The notes below the pieces were generated by a model. That model worked only from the letters and a program-made list of their open reading frames with translations, did no database searches and was not told the DNA's origin. From NCBI GenBank assembly GCA_002770795.1, contig PCTP01000178.1:19514-36325 (forward strand): a DNA stretch of 16,812 nucleotides, read 5' to 3'. Made by a program: the position numbers and the translations under genes. The stretch comes from Gammaproteobacteria bacterium CG22_combo_CG10-13_8_21_14_all_40_8 (GTDB taxonomy: Bacteria; Pseudomonadota; Gammaproteobacteria; Enterobacterales; GCA-002770795). Numbering within the stretch: position 1 is the first letter of the stretch; each line of letters begins with the position of its first letter. This document shows, piece by piece, positions 7,464 to 15,870 of this stretch.

Positions 7464-8396
7464 GAACTTCAAAATTAGCACCTGTATCACCACAATGGCG
7501 AAGGTCACCAATGAAAAAATCATAAAGGCATTGGTATTATCAACCCCAGGCATTCCCCCTATATTAATACCAAACAATCCAGTGACAAATGAAAGGGGTA
7601 CAAAAATAACTGTAATAATAGATATCACATAAATATTTTTATTAATCTTTTCAGTAGTTTTGGCTTCAATTTGTTTATCTAAAATTTCACAACGCTCTCG
7701 AATGAGTTTTATCTCTTCAATTTGAATACACATAAAATCATAGAAAGATAGCGCATGATGTTTAAAAGGCTTTTGCTCCCACGCATAATGATTCACTGAT
7801 AATTTCCGCAGAGTTTCTTGCTGAGGTAACAAATGCCGCCACATTTTGGATGCCTTACGTTTGAGATCATGCAAAACAAATTGTTCAATACAGCCATGTT
7901 CATCAAATTCATCTTCGATGTTCTCAATCTCTTGGGTCATCTTATCTACATAATGTTCAATGCGAGTCAACACTTGGCTAATAATTTCAATAAAAACATC
8001 ACTACTAGACTTTAAAAAACTATCACTTTCTTGTAGAGAGAGGTACACCTTATGCAAAGATTCCATACGTCTATTGGTAACCGTAATCAATTTTTTTCCA
8101 TCGAAATACATCCGCAATGACACCATGTCTTCAGGATCTTGGCCATGATTAAAATTGATGCCTCGTAAAAAAATCAAAAACTTTTCTTTATCAAGTTCGG
8201 TAAAATGAGAGCGAACATTTTCATCAAACAAGGTATCCGAAATAGATTGATTCATGAGTTCATAAACTCTGGATTTGGCATTTTTGTTTTGACGCCAGTT
8301 ATGAAACCAAAACTCAACATTATGCTCTTTAATCTCATTGACTTGAGAAGGTTTATTCTTCTCAAAAACAAAAATTGATTCTTTTATTTGATCCAT
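7449..8396 (-). CDS. CorA/ZntB-family divalent cation transporter
   Basis: A 315-residue protein of the CorA metal-transporter superfamily. It has a soluble cytoplasmic N-terminal alpha/beta domain, a long helical stalk (IEHYVDKMTQEIENIEDEFDE and LIRERCEILDKQIEAKTTEK), and two C-terminal membrane helices (about residues 255-275 and 290-311). The signature after the first helix is GIN (276-278) in FGINIGGMPG, where CorA has GMN. This matches the ZntB-type loop (GxN with GGxPG), so I favour ZntB-like (zinc or other cation transport) over magnesium CorA. The direction of transport is not predictable from sequence. It starts 11 bases after the MscS-type channel gene, as the last gene of a four-gene minus-strand operon. 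Its 3' end forms one arm of the shared terminator-like repeat. Confidence 0.85.
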   Translation of the reverse strand: MDQIKESIFVFEKNKPSQVNEIKEHNVEFWFHNWRQNKNAKSRVYELMNQSISDTLFDENVRSHFTELDKEKFLIFLRGINFNHGQDPEDMVSLRMYFDGKKLITVTNRRMESLHKVYLSLQESDSFLKSSSDVFIEIISQVLTRIEHYVDKMTQEIENIEDEFDEHGCIEQFVLHDLKRKASKMWRHLLPQQETLRKLSVNHYAWEQKPFKHHALSFYDFMCIQIEEIKLIRERCEILDKQIEAKTTEKINKNIYVISIITVIFVPLSFVTGLFGINIGGMPGVDNTNAFMIFSLVTFAIVVIQVLILKFFKWF

Positions 8397-8407
8397 TTTT
8401 TTACAAC

Positions 8408-10510
8408 CTATTCTTGATTATTTTTAAGATGAATGACTCTTTGTGGAAATGGTATCTCTATTTGATTCTCTCTAAAAACATCATCGATAGCAAAGTTAAT
8501 CTCACTTGTTACATTCAAAATCTGACTTATTTCCCTGATAAAAAAACGTAATTGGAAATTAAGGCTACTATCACCAAACTCCATAAATAATACAGAGTAT
8601 GGGAAATTTTCATCCCCTATAACCACATTTTTATTCGTCGCTAGAATTTGCTTCAACAATTTAGCCACTAATTTGGTATCACTTCCATAGGCCACTCCAA
8701 TTTTAATTTTAACTCGCCCCACACTGTCTTCAAACATAAAATTGGTTACATGATTACTAATAAATTCAGAGTTTGGGATCAACACATCCGAGTTATCAAA
8801 AGTTTTGATATGTGTTGAACGAATATTGATTTTTTCAACAAACCCTTGTGTCCCACCAATTTCAACCCAATCATTAGGTTTTACTGGTCGTTCAATCAAT
8901 AAAATAATTCCCGAAATAAAATTACTGACAATGTTTTGTAATCCGAAACCTATTCCAACAGAGAATGCACCTGCAATAATCGCAATATTCCCTAAATTGA
9001 ATCCGCTGATTGATAATGCGACGAGACTTGAAAATGAAACAGCACTATACCAAAACAAGGAACCCTTTGCATTTTGGCGATCAGAAGCATCTGTATCTTT
9101 TTTCTTAAAGTTGCTTTCTATTTTTTGTCTAATTGCCCATGAAAAAATAAGTAATGTGCTCAATATGAACATTGCAAATAACAAATTTCTTGGATTTAAA
9201 GTGACAGAACCAAATGTAAAACCTTCAATAAATGTTTGCTCAATAAGGATAATGATATTTTCTGGCAACCCTGTATAACCTATTAAAACCATAAATACCG
9301 CGATAACAATCGAGGCATACAAACTCCATTTAAACCATGTCAAACCGGGAATATCATTGGTGACTGTCAAACTTATATTTTTTCGTATTTTCTTAATAGG
9401 TTCTGTTTTACTTCTTCTTAAGATTGACATAGCGCTATCGAGTATCATCAACACAACTTCATGGAAGCTCTGCAATATCAGTACAATATAAAGAACCATC
9501 AAAATTTGATGAGCCAAAGCATGGTATTCTGAGGCTTCCAAAGTCATAGTTAGCAATGTCAATAGCATCAATATTTTTTTAAGTGTTCGAGGCTCCCTCA
9601 AATAGAAAAGTATCATCACGCTAAACATGGCACTAAAAGCGATGACTCCATGCCAATATTTATTGCCCTGCCAAATCAATTCACTGTTAATCAATAATGA
9701 ATTGGTAACACCAATGATGATTGATATCACGAACAACAACTTTATAGTAACTGAATTTTTCTTTTCGGAATGTCTTGGGATCAATAAGATAGAATTAAAA
9801 AATATCCAAGCATAATCATAGGAAAAAAAAGGAAAAAAATAATTAATGGCAAATGGTATTAATGATGTGAAACCTATCAAAATCAATGCCGTCAAGGGTT
9901 GATAGTTGGCTTCTTTTTTTCCTAATTCTTTCCTCACTGAAAACTGAATTATTCCAGACAAGGTTAAAAAATACAGTATTAAAAATCCATAATAATAAAC
10001 TACATCCAGGACATTCCATTGACTTTCTTCCAATGCGCTTTGATAGACCAAGGCTTTTTGCCAATAATTGGTAATCCTCATTGTACTTAATTGTGAAATA
10101 TATTTATCTTTGATTTTGTAGAGTTTTATTAAATAATATTTACACGCATAAAGATTATTCTGAAATTTATTTTCATCCGCTTTTATTTCCTTATTTTGTA
10201 TTGCATTCGTCTCAGATTTTTCATTGCTTACACCATTCTCTTGGAGATTGGTAATGTGACTGATGCCATCCAGTTCTTTTTGAGAGTTTTTTTCACAATC
10301 CTCCAGTATTTTTTGGATATCTTTCAATTTTTGAAGATTTTCTTTTATGTCATTCAGATCTGACTTTTCGTTTGGCGTATCAACCTTTTTTTCAAATAGA
10401 TCTAAAGTCCTGATGATGTCTTTAGGTAGACTTTCTTGGGCATAGCCCAAGCCCCCCAAACAAAAGAATATCAAAAAATGAACCAGTCTAATTAAAATCT
10501 TTTTTTTCAT
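8408..10510 (-). CDS. MscK/MscS-type mechanosensitive ion channel
   Basis: A 700-residue inner-membrane protein. Residues 1-24 form a signal peptide (ends GLGYA). Residues about 25-150 are a charged helical, coiled-coil-prone periplasmic domain. About eleven hydrophobic segments follow from about residue 165. The pore helix and MscS beta domain begin near 515: IAGAFSVGIGFGLQNIVSNF, then IERPVKPNDWVEIGGTQGFV, then VLIPNSEFISNHVTNF, and a C-terminal alpha/beta domain to the end. The multi-helix N-terminus with a periplasmic domain resembles MscK/MscM more than the three-helix MscS, but it is shorter than MscK (about 1100 residues). It would open on membrane tension and release ions and small solutes during hypo-osmotic shock. 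GAGG sits upstream of the ATG. It starts 15 bases after the deacylase gene. Its codon use is the most AT-rich in the cluster. Confidence 0.92.
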   Translation of the reverse strand: MKKKILIRLVHFLIFFCLGGLGYAQESLPKDIIRTLDLFEKKVDTPNEKSDLNDIKENLQKLKDIQKILEDCEKNSQKELDGISHITNLQENGVSNEKSETNAIQNKEIKADENKFQNNLYACKYYLIKLYKIKDKYISQLSTMRITNYWQKALVYQSALEESQWNVLDVVYYYGFLILYFLTLSGIIQFSVRKELGKKEANYQPLTALILIGFTSLIPFAINYFFPFFSYDYAWIFFNSILLIPRHSEKKNSVTIKLLFVISIIIGVTNSLLINSELIWQGNKYWHGVIAFSAMFSVMILFYLREPRTLKKILMLLTLLTMTLEASEYHALAHQILMVLYIVLILQSFHEVVLMILDSAMSILRRSKTEPIKKIRKNISLTVTNDIPGLTWFKWSLYASIVIAVFMVLIGYTGLPENIIILIEQTFIEGFTFGSVTLNPRNLLFAMFILSTLLIFSWAIRQKIESNFKKKDTDASDRQNAKGSLFWYSAVSFSSLVALSISGFNLGNIAIIAGAFSVGIGFGLQNIVSNFISGIILLIERPVKPNDWVEIGGTQGFVEKINIRSTHIKTFDNSDVLIPNSEFISNHVTNFMFEDSVGRVKIKIGVAYGSDTKLVAKLLKQILATNKNVVIGDENFPYSVLFMEFGDSSLNFQLRFFIREISQILNVTSEINFAIDDVFRENQIEIPFPQRVIHLKNNQE

Positions 10511-10525
10511 TATGGCCTCATAGAC

Positions 10526-11533
10526 CTAATCAACGAATAAATCATCTTGCAGTTGTTCAATGTTTTCAGCAACTTCTGATGCATCTGTAAAATGTGCGAT
10601 ATGAAACATCGCATCCCCTTCTTGCACCAAGGGTATATTTTGCATTCCAATAATCACCCCATCTATATGAACAATGACTTTATCAAGCACTTCACCAAAA
10701 CTGTCACCAATTTCAGCTAACACATCTCCTTTCTTTACATGCATTCCTAAACCATAACGATTATTCACAATGCCACTGGCTGTTGCCCTTAGCCAGATAC
10801 TTTTGGTGGCAATAAAGGGATCGGTGGTCACTTTCAGTTGCCGAGTTTTACGCATACCCAGAAAGCTCATTACATTAAGTACACCTTTAAGACCCGCTCG
10901 GATGGATAACTCATCAAAACGTAGCGCTTCCCCGGCTTCGTACACTAAAATTCTCACATCATTCTCTCTAGCAACTTGTCTTAATGATCCATCTCTGAGA
11001 TCGGAATCCAACAACACGGGTACATTAAAGGCTCTGGCTAAATCCAGCGTCTCTTGATCACTTAAATCCGCTCGAATTTGCGGTAAATTTCCACGATGGA
11101 TAGCACCCGTATGCAAATCAATGCCGTAATCGCACTTCATAACAATTTCTGAAAAAAATTTATGGGCAACTCGTCCAGCCATAGAGCCTTTAGCAGTTCC
11201 TGGAAAGCAGCGATTGAGATCGCGTCTATCTGGCATATAGCGGCTTTGATTTAACACGCCGTGCACATTCACCATGGGAACGGCAATCAACGTACCCTTC
11301 AACAGTTTGAAATTACGCTTTTTGATCAATCGTCGAATGATTTCAATGCCGTTCAGTTCATCACCATGAATTGCAGCGCAGATAAAGAACGTTGGGCCTT
11401 GTTTTTTGGCTCTATTCACATAAATAGGAATAGAGATATCCGTATCATTATAGAGTTTGGCAACGGGCAGGTGAATTTCATGCGTTGAACCCGCTTTGAT
11501 CTGAATACCATCAATAACTAACTCTGCTGCCAC
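10526..11533 (-). CDS. Succinylglutamate desuccinylase/aspartoacylase-family zinc hydrolase
   Basis: A 335-residue M14-like (AstE/AspA) zinc enzyme. Ligands are H56 and E59 in AAIHGDELNG and H141 in IDLHTG. The substrate-binding block RRDLNRCFPG is at 103-112, and the likely catalytic glutamate is E199 in VYEAGEA. The C-terminal half (about 240-320) is a beta-rich, lipoyl-like domain (WLRATASGIV, GMHVKKGDVLAEIGD) seen in many bacterial members. The expected reaction is hydrolysis of an N-acyl or amide bond on a small amino-acid derivative. It is not in an arginine-catabolism (ast) cluster, so desuccinylase activity itself is doubtful. The start is GTG, two bases after the rimK stop, with the ribosome site (AAAGG) inside the rimK end, suggesting translational coupling. 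A link to RimK chemistry is inference from this tight pairing. Confidence 0.88.
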   Translation of the reverse strand: MAAELVIDGIQIKAGSTHEIHLPVAKLYNDTDISIPIYVNRAKKQGPTFFICAAIHGDELNGIEIIRRLIKKRNFKLLKGTLIAVPMVNVHGVLNQSRYMPDRRDLNRCFPGTAKGSMAGRVAHKFFSEIVMKCDYGIDLHTGAIHRGNLPQIRADLSDQETLDLARAFNVPVLLDSDLRDGSLRQVARENDVRILVYEAGEALRFDELSIRAGLKGVLNVMSFLGMRKTRQLKVTTDPFIATKSIWLRATASGIVNNRYGLGMHVKKGDVLAEIGDSFGEVLDKVIVHIDGVIIGMQNIPLVQEGDAMFHIAHFTDASEVAENIEQLQDDLFVD

Positions 11534-11535
11534 AA

Positions 11536-12441
11536 TTAGCCTTTACCCTTGGTTTTGTTATGAAAAGGTTTGGCATTTTTTTCGATATACTCGAAGATCA
11601 TGCCTGAAATGTCTTTTTGAGTAGAGGTTTCGATGCCTTCTAATCCAGGAGATGAATTGACTTCCATCACAACAGGCCCATTATTGGAACGCAGCAAGTC
11701 CACGCCACAAACACCTAGCCCCATGACTTTGGCAGCATTTAATGCGGTTGCACGCTCTTCCTTCGTCAGTTTAATCACTTCAGCACTACCACCTCGATGC
11801 AGATTTGAGCGAAATTCTCCTTCTGCACCTTGACGTCTCATAGCCGCCACTACTTTTTCGCCGATGACAAAGCAACGAATATCTGCGCCAGCCGCCTCTT
11901 TAATAAACTCCTGCACCAGAATATTCGCTTTTAATCCCATAAAGGCTTCAATGACACTTTCTGCGGCTTTAGTCGTCTCAGCTAGCACCACGCCAATTCC
12001 CTGAGTTCCTTCTAGTAGCTTAATCACTAAGGGAGCTCCGCCGACATTTTTGATTAAATCTTTGACATTATCAGGCGAGTTTGCAAATCCTGTACGAGGT
12101 AACCCAATGTTTTTCCTGGCTAATAACTGCATGGATCGGAGCTTGTCTCTAGAACGGCTAATGGCCACGGATTCATTCACAGAAAATGTGCCCATCATTT
12201 CAAACTGTCTAACCACCGCAGTTCCATAAAAGGTCACTGAAGCCCCGATTCTTGGAATGATGGCATCATATTGAGGTAATTCTTCCCCTTTATACCGAAC
12301 AGCAGACTTGCTACTGGTAATGTCCATATAGCAATGCAAGGTGTTAATAATATCGACATCATGGCCTCGAGCAATTCCCACCTCTTTCAATCGTCTTGTC
12401 GAATAGAGTTTTGGATTTCGAGATAATATAGCTATTTTCAT
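11536..12441 (-). CDS. rimK: RimK-type ATP-grasp alpha-L-glutamate ligase
   Basis: A 301-residue protein, essentially full length against E. coli RimK (300 residues). The N-terminal domain (MKIAILSRNPKLYSTRRLKEV) is followed by the ATP-grasp fold from about residue 100 (SRSRDKLRSMQLLARKNIGLP). The nucleotide loop is LLEGTQGIGV. The metal-binding residues D248, E260 and N262 (in VVMEVNSSPG) are all present. RimK ligates glutamates to the C-terminus of ribosomal protein S6, and related enzymes make poly-glutamate or glutamyl peptides. It is the first gene of the operon rimK, deacylase, channel, zntB-like. AGG lies eight bases before the ATG. The usual rimB (retropepsin-like protease) neighbour seen in some gammaproteobacteria is absent here. 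Confidence 0.95.
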   Translation of the reverse strand: MKIAILSRNPKLYSTRRLKEVGIARGHDVDIINTLHCYMDITSSKSAVRYKGEELPQYDAIIPRIGASVTFYGTAVVRQFEMMGTFSVNESVAISRSRDKLRSMQLLARKNIGLPRTGFANSPDNVKDLIKNVGGAPLVIKLLEGTQGIGVVLAETTKAAESVIEAFMGLKANILVQEFIKEAAGADIRCFVIGEKVVAAMRRQGAEGEFRSNLHRGGSAEVIKLTKEERATALNAAKVMGLGVCGVDLLRSNNGPVVMEVNSSPGLEGIETSTQKDISGMIFEYIEKNAKPFHNKTKGKG

Positions 12442-12502
12442 TAAGATTACCTAATTGGCACAGTTGTCATAAACACTGCGAATATGAATGCGTTTTATCG
12501 CT

Positions 12503-12733
12503 CTATTTTTTTGAGTAGTTGGGTAAGACGGCAGCTTTTGACACTAAACCTTCTAATCCATTAAGTTTTATTTCGTAAATTAAGGCTAATTGCTCGCCAA
12601 GTTTTCCATTGGGAAACCCATTTCTGTGTAACCACACCATATAGGGCTCTGGCAAATGTAGCAATTTTCGACCTTGATACTTGCCAAATGGCATAATGGT
12701 ATTAACGGCTTGGTGGAGCAATGGACCCTGCAT
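12503..12733 (-). CDS. DUF3820 family small protein
   Basis: A 76-residue protein with the conserved DUF3820 core: IMPFGKYQGRKLLHLPEPYMVWL, then NGFPNGKLGEQLALIYEIKLNGLE. The length is typical. The frame remains open 45 codons upstream, overlapping the VOC gene in another frame. The ATG at 12733 is chosen because it matches the family's N-terminal length, has AAGAGA upstream and avoids the overlap. It starts 28 bases after the VOC gene stop, so the two are probably one transcript, and rimK follows 61 bases later. Family function is uncertain (annotated in databases as a putative quorum-sensing-regulated virulence factor). Confidence 0.8.
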   Translation of the reverse strand: MQGPLLHQAVNTIMPFGKYQGRKLLHLPEPYMVWLHRNGFPNGKLGEQLALIYEIKLNGLEGLVSKAAVLPNYSKK

Positions 12734-12761
12734 GGAAAATCTCTTTTTGGCTAATATTCGT

Positions 12762-13118
12762 TCAAACTTGATCAGACCACACAGCATACTCATTTCCGTT
12801 GATATCCATAAAATGGAATCGTTTTCCACCTGGAAAAGAGAATATATCCTGAGTGATTTCACCGCCATTGAGTTTAATCAGTTGCTTTTTTTGTGGCAGA
12901 TTACTCGCATAAAAAACAATCAACGCCATTCCTTTAGACTGATTAAAACATTTATCCGAAAGCGCCAGCCCTGCATCTATACCCGCATTTGTAGGACAAC
13001 AATAATCCTCACCATAATCGGTAAACTCCCATTCAAACACTTTAGCAAAAAAGGATTTTGACAACGCCATATTTTTGACAGGTATTTCTATGTAATTTAT
13101 GGTATTTTCTTTAGGCAT
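12762..13118 (-). CDS. VOC-superfamily (glyoxalase/bleomycin-resistance-like) protein
   Basis: A 118-residue single-domain VOC protein: INYIEIPVKNMALSKSFFAKVFEWEFTDYG at the start and FPGGKRFHFMDINGNEYAVWS at the end, giving two beta-alpha-beta-beta-beta halves. Possible metal-ligand positions are the glutamate in the first strand and H/E near FHFMDINGNEY. The substrate cannot be told: the family includes dioxygenases, lyases and drug-binding proteins. AGGA precedes the ATG by about eight bases. A good sigma70 promoter (13184-13157) lies about 40 bases upstream. It is probably co-transcribed with the DUF3820 gene. Confidence 0.85.
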   Translation of the reverse strand: MPKENTINYIEIPVKNMALSKSFFAKVFEWEFTDYGEDYCCPTNAGIDAGLALSDKCFNQSKGMALIVFYASNLPQKKQLIKLNGGEITQDIFSFPGGKRFHFMDINGNEYAVWSDQV

Positions 13119-13156
13119 GGTTACTTCCTAGTAAAATCTCTCAATTTTTTTCATCA

Positions 13157-13184
13157 ATTGTAGCCTGTTATCACTAATTGTCTA
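13157..13184 (-). promoter_or_regulatory. Sigma70-like promoter for the VOC gene
   Basis: On the minus strand TAGACA (13184-13179), 16-base spacer, TACAAT (13162-13157). Each hexamer has five of six consensus bases. The predicted start near 13150 gives a leader of about 30 bases to the VOC start codon. Confidence 0.5.
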
Positions 13185-13194
13185 AGTTTTCTGC

Positions 13195-13223
13195 TTGCAT
13201 CATCATTTATTCCACACTAAACT
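13195..13223 (+). promoter_or_regulatory. Sigma70-like promoter for tex
   Basis: TTGCAT (13195-13200), 17-base spacer, TAAACT (13218-13223). It lies back to back with the minus-strand promoter at 13157-13184 without overlap. The predicted start near 13230 gives a leader of about 40 bases. Confidence 0.4.
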
Positions 13224-13269
13224 TTCGCCCAACTTTGATTTAGATAGACCATTCAGGATACTGTAGTCC

Positions 13270-15618
13270 ATGTTTTCAATTGCCCAGCAGATAGCAAAAG
13301 AGTTAAATATTCAGACCCAACAGGTAGAGGCAACCATCAGACTAATGGATGAAGGGGCAACTGTGCCTTTTATCGCACGATACCGAAAAGAGGTTACCAA
13401 TGGCCTTGATGATACCCAACTTAGAAATCTGGATGAGCGCTTAAACTATCTTAAAGATCTTGAAGCACGAAGAGAAGTCATTCTTAAAAGTATCAGTGAT
13501 CAAGATAAGCTCTCTGAAAGCCTAAAACAGCAAATTATGGGCGCAACCACAAAAACTGAACTCGAAGATCTCTACCTTCCTTACAAACCCAAAAGAATCA
13601 CTAAAGGACAACTGGCTATCACAGCAGGATTAGAACCTTTAGCAGATGCCTTATATCAAAATCCCGATCTTGATCCTGAGCTGGAAGCCGCTCATTTCCT
13701 CAATACAGAACATAAAATTGACACGACAAAAGATGCGCTGGAGGGTGCCCGCTATATTTTGATGGAACGCTTTGCTGAAAATGCTCAATTATTGGGTCAT
13801 CTTCGTGATTATTTATGGTCTCAAGCCCAAATCAAATCATCCGTTATCGATGGGCAGCAGAAAACTGGTGAAAAATTTTCTGATTATTTTGAGTTTCATG
13901 AGGCCCTAAACAAAATCCCTTCTCATCGTGCATTGGCTTTATTTAGAGGTCGCAATGAAGGCATACTCCAACTCTCGATGGTTTCCTCTCTCTCGGAACT
14001 TGAAGATGAAGCTTTGCCCTCCCCTTGTTTAGGGATCATCGCCGACCAATTCTCCATTCAAAACCAACAACGTCCAGCAGATAGCTGGCTTGATCAGGTA
14101 GTCAAATGGACGTGGAAAATCAAGCTGCAACTTCATATGGAGTCCGAGTTATTTGGGCAGTTACGCGAATTGGCTGAAGGTGAAGCCATTAAGGTTTTTG
14201 CCAGAAATCTAAATGATCTCCTGATGGCAGCTCCCGCTGGTCGTAAAGTTACCCTAGGGTTAGATCCAGGCTTAAGAACTGGCGTGAAAGCGGTTGTGGT
14301 TGACGATACAGGCAAGTTATTACATTTTTGTACCATTTTTCCACATGCCCCCCAAAACCAGTGGGATGCATCCATCGCAAAACTAAAACAATTATGTCAG
14401 GAACATCAAGTGAACTTAGTCAGTATCGGCAATGGTACCGCTTCTCGTGAAACTGACAATCTGGTGAAAGAGGTACTTAAATCCTTAACCGCCATGAAAA
14501 TTGACAAAATGGTAGTCAGCGAAGCTGGAGCATCTGTTTATTCTGCCAGTGAATTAGCCGCTAAAGAATTCCCTGATTTAGATGTCACCTATCGCGGAGC
14601 TGTTTCTATAGCGAGAAGATTACAAGATCCCTTGGCAGAACTGGTTAAAATTGACCCAAAATCCATTGGCGTGGGGCAATACCAACACGATGTCAGTCAA
14701 ATTCGTCTAGCCCGCTCGTTGGAAGCTGTGGTTGAGGATTGTGTGAATGCTGTCGGAGTTGATCTTAATACGGCCTCTAGCCAGCTGCTAAGTCATGTAT
14801 CTGGCCTGAATAAATCCCTGGCCAACAATATTGTGAACTACCGCGATACTAATGGGCGTTTCACCAATAGAGCCAACTTACTTTCAGTTCCGCGCTTAGG
14901 CCCCAAAGCCTATGAACAAGCGGCAGGTTTTTTAAGGATAGTAGAAGGAGAGAATCCTTTAGATGGCTCATCCGTTCATCCTGAAGCCTATCCTTTGGTT
15001 GAGAAAATTCTTGTGAAAGAAGCTGTTGAAGTTAAACAGCTGATAGGTAATAGCCAAATACTCAAGTCTTTAAAAGCAGAACAGTATGTGAATGAGCAAT
15101 TTGGTTTGCCAACCGTCAAAGACATTATCGCTGAACTTGAAAAACCAGGACGAGATCCCCGTCCTGCCTTTAAAACAGCCTCTTTTAAAGAGGGTGTTGA
15201 AGATGTCAAAGATCTCAAACCAGGAATGAAATTGGAAGGCGTTATTACCAATGTCACCAACTTTGGCGCCTTTGTCGATATTGGGGTGCATCAGGATGGA
15301 TTGGTTCATATTTCATTATTAGCCGATCGCTTTGTTGCAAATCCCCATGATGTGGTGAAAGCGGGTGATGTTGTTCAGGTTCGCGTTGTTGAGGTAGATG
15401 CACAGAGAAAACGCATTAGTTTAACCATGCGTTCAGACAATGCTGAAACTGCCTTTATACAAAACACCGCCAAATCAGCTCAAGCAGAAGTCACTAAAAA
15501 ACAACTAAATAAGCACTCTCCCCAGATAAAATCCCATAAAGAATCTGGTCAGAGGAGTAAATGCGTTCAAAACTCAGCATTTGCTGATGCATTAAATGCA
15601 GCATTACTCAAGAAATAG
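13270..15618 (+). CDS. tex: Tex-family S1 RNA-binding transcription accessory protein
   Basis: A 782-residue protein, full length for Tex/YhgF (about 770-780). In order: N-terminal helical Tex domain (IAKELNIQTQQVEATIRLMD, GATVPFIARYRKEVTNGLDD), YqgF/RNase H-like fold from about residue 328 (TLGLDPGLRTGVKAVVVDD), helix-hairpin-helix pair about 497-560 (GVDLNTASSQLLSHVSGLN, RANLLSVPRLGPKAYEQA), and an S1 domain about 648-722 (GMKLEGVITNVTNFGAFVDI). A basic, low-complexity tail follows. Tex binds nucleic acids through S1 and associates with the transcription/translation machinery; mutants in other bacteria alter toxin or virulence gene expression. Nearest AGGA is about 12 bases before the ATG, so the ribosome site is weak. 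It appears monocistronic, with its own promoter and terminator. Confidence 0.97.
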   Translation: MFSIAQQIAKELNIQTQQVEATIRLMDEGATVPFIARYRKEVTNGLDDTQLRNLDERLNYLKDLEARREVILKSISDQDKLSESLKQQIMGATTKTELEDLYLPYKPKRITKGQLAITAGLEPLADALYQNPDLDPELEAAHFLNTEHKIDTTKDALEGARYILMERFAENAQLLGHLRDYLWSQAQIKSSVIDGQQKTGEKFSDYFEFHEALNKIPSHRALALFRGRNEGILQLSMVSSLSELEDEALPSPCLGIIADQFSIQNQQRPADSWLDQVVKWTWKIKLQLHMESELFGQLRELAEGEAIKVFARNLNDLLMAAPAGRKVTLGLDPGLRTGVKAVVVDDTGKLLHFCTIFPHAPQNQWDASIAKLKQLCQEHQVNLVSIGNGTASRETDNLVKEVLKSLTAMKIDKMVVSEAGASVYSASELAAKEFPDLDVTYRGAVSIARRLQDPLAELVKIDPKSIGVGQYQHDVSQIRLARSLEAVVEDCVNAVGVDLNTASSQLLSHVSGLNKSLANNIVNYRDTNGRFTNRANLLSVPRLGPKAYEQAAGFLRIVEGENPLDGSSVHPEAYPLVEKILVKEAVEVKQLIGNSQILKSLKAEQYVNEQFGLPTVKDIIAELEKPGRDPRPAFKTASFKEGVEDVKDLKPGMKLEGVITNVTNFGAFVDIGVHQDGLVHISLLADRFVANPHDVVKAGDVVQVRVVEVDAQRKRISLTMRSDNAETAFIQNTAKSAQAEVTKKQLNKHSPQIKSHKESGQRSKCVQNSAFADALNAALLKK

Positions 15619-15631
15619 TTTTTCATCTCAT

Positions 15632-15689
15632 TGATAAACAAGGTTTTTATTTAAAATGGATGGGGGAATCTTGTTTATCATTAGTTTTT
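15632..15689 (+). terminator. Probable tex terminator (long-loop hairpin)
   Basis: 11-bp perfect arms TGATAAACAAG (15632-15642) and CTTGTTTATCA (15670-15680), with inner pairs partly extending through G-T wobbles, followed by TTAGTTTTTC. The large loop makes it weaker than a classic intrinsic terminator, but it sits 14 bases after the tex stop. Confidence 0.5.
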
Positions 15690-15724
15690 CTAATTTCAGG
15701 CATTAAAAAAACTATTTTTTATGC

Positions 15725-15753
15725 TTGCACATTGAGTCTAAAATTGGTATAAA
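15725..15753 (+). promoter_or_regulatory. Strong sigma70-like promoter upstream of dsbB
   Basis: TTGCAC (15725-15730), exactly 17 bases, TATAAA (15748-15753). This is the best promoter match in the window. The predicted start is near 15760, about 110 bases upstream of the dsbB ATG, with an intrinsic terminator in between. Confidence 0.6.
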
Positions 15754-15759
15754 ACTACT

Positions 15760-15841
15760 GCGCTAGCAAATACTAGAAGCTCATAGGAAATGAGCCTGCA
15801 ATAGAAATACTTTTATAAGCCTCACAATGTGGGGCTTTTTT
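15760..15841 (+). ncRNA. Candidate small RNA or attenuated dsbB leader
   Basis: About 82 bases bounded by a near-consensus sigma70 promoter and an intrinsic terminator, with no ORF that has a ribosome site. Inside are a small hairpin CTAG-CAAATA-CTAG (15763-15776) and a perfect 6-bp hairpin GCTCAT-AGGAA-ATGAGC (15779-15795), whose loop displays AGGA, the core of a CsrA/RsmA site. It is not a tRNA: no T-loop or acceptor pattern. It could be a free-standing sRNA, or a leader whose terminator controls dsbB. I recognise no known RNA family. Confidence 0.45.
15817..15841 (+). terminator. Rho-independent terminator between the candidate RNA and dsbB
   Basis: A nine-pair stem (AAGCCTCAC paired with GTGGGGCTT, one T-G wobble) with a small AAT loop, running into six Ts (15836-15841). 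It ends 29 bases before the dsbB start codon. Confidence 0.75.
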
Positions 15842-15870
15842 ATGCCTGAATGTTTTTTTGAGGAATATTT

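Noticed and set aside
8805..9278. 157-codon open frame on the plus strand inside the mechanosensitive channel gene
   Set aside because: Antisense to a well-conserved MscS domain; no ribosome site and no recognisable family. It is a shadow of the real gene.
12681..13061. 126-codon plus-strand open frame across the DUF3820 and VOC genes
   Set aside because: Antisense to two recognisable proteins; composition is typical of a shadow frame.
15760..15841. tRNA or tmRNA fragment upstream of dsbB
   Set aside because: No acceptor stem, no T-loop consensus and no CCA; the hairpins fit an sRNA or leader instead.
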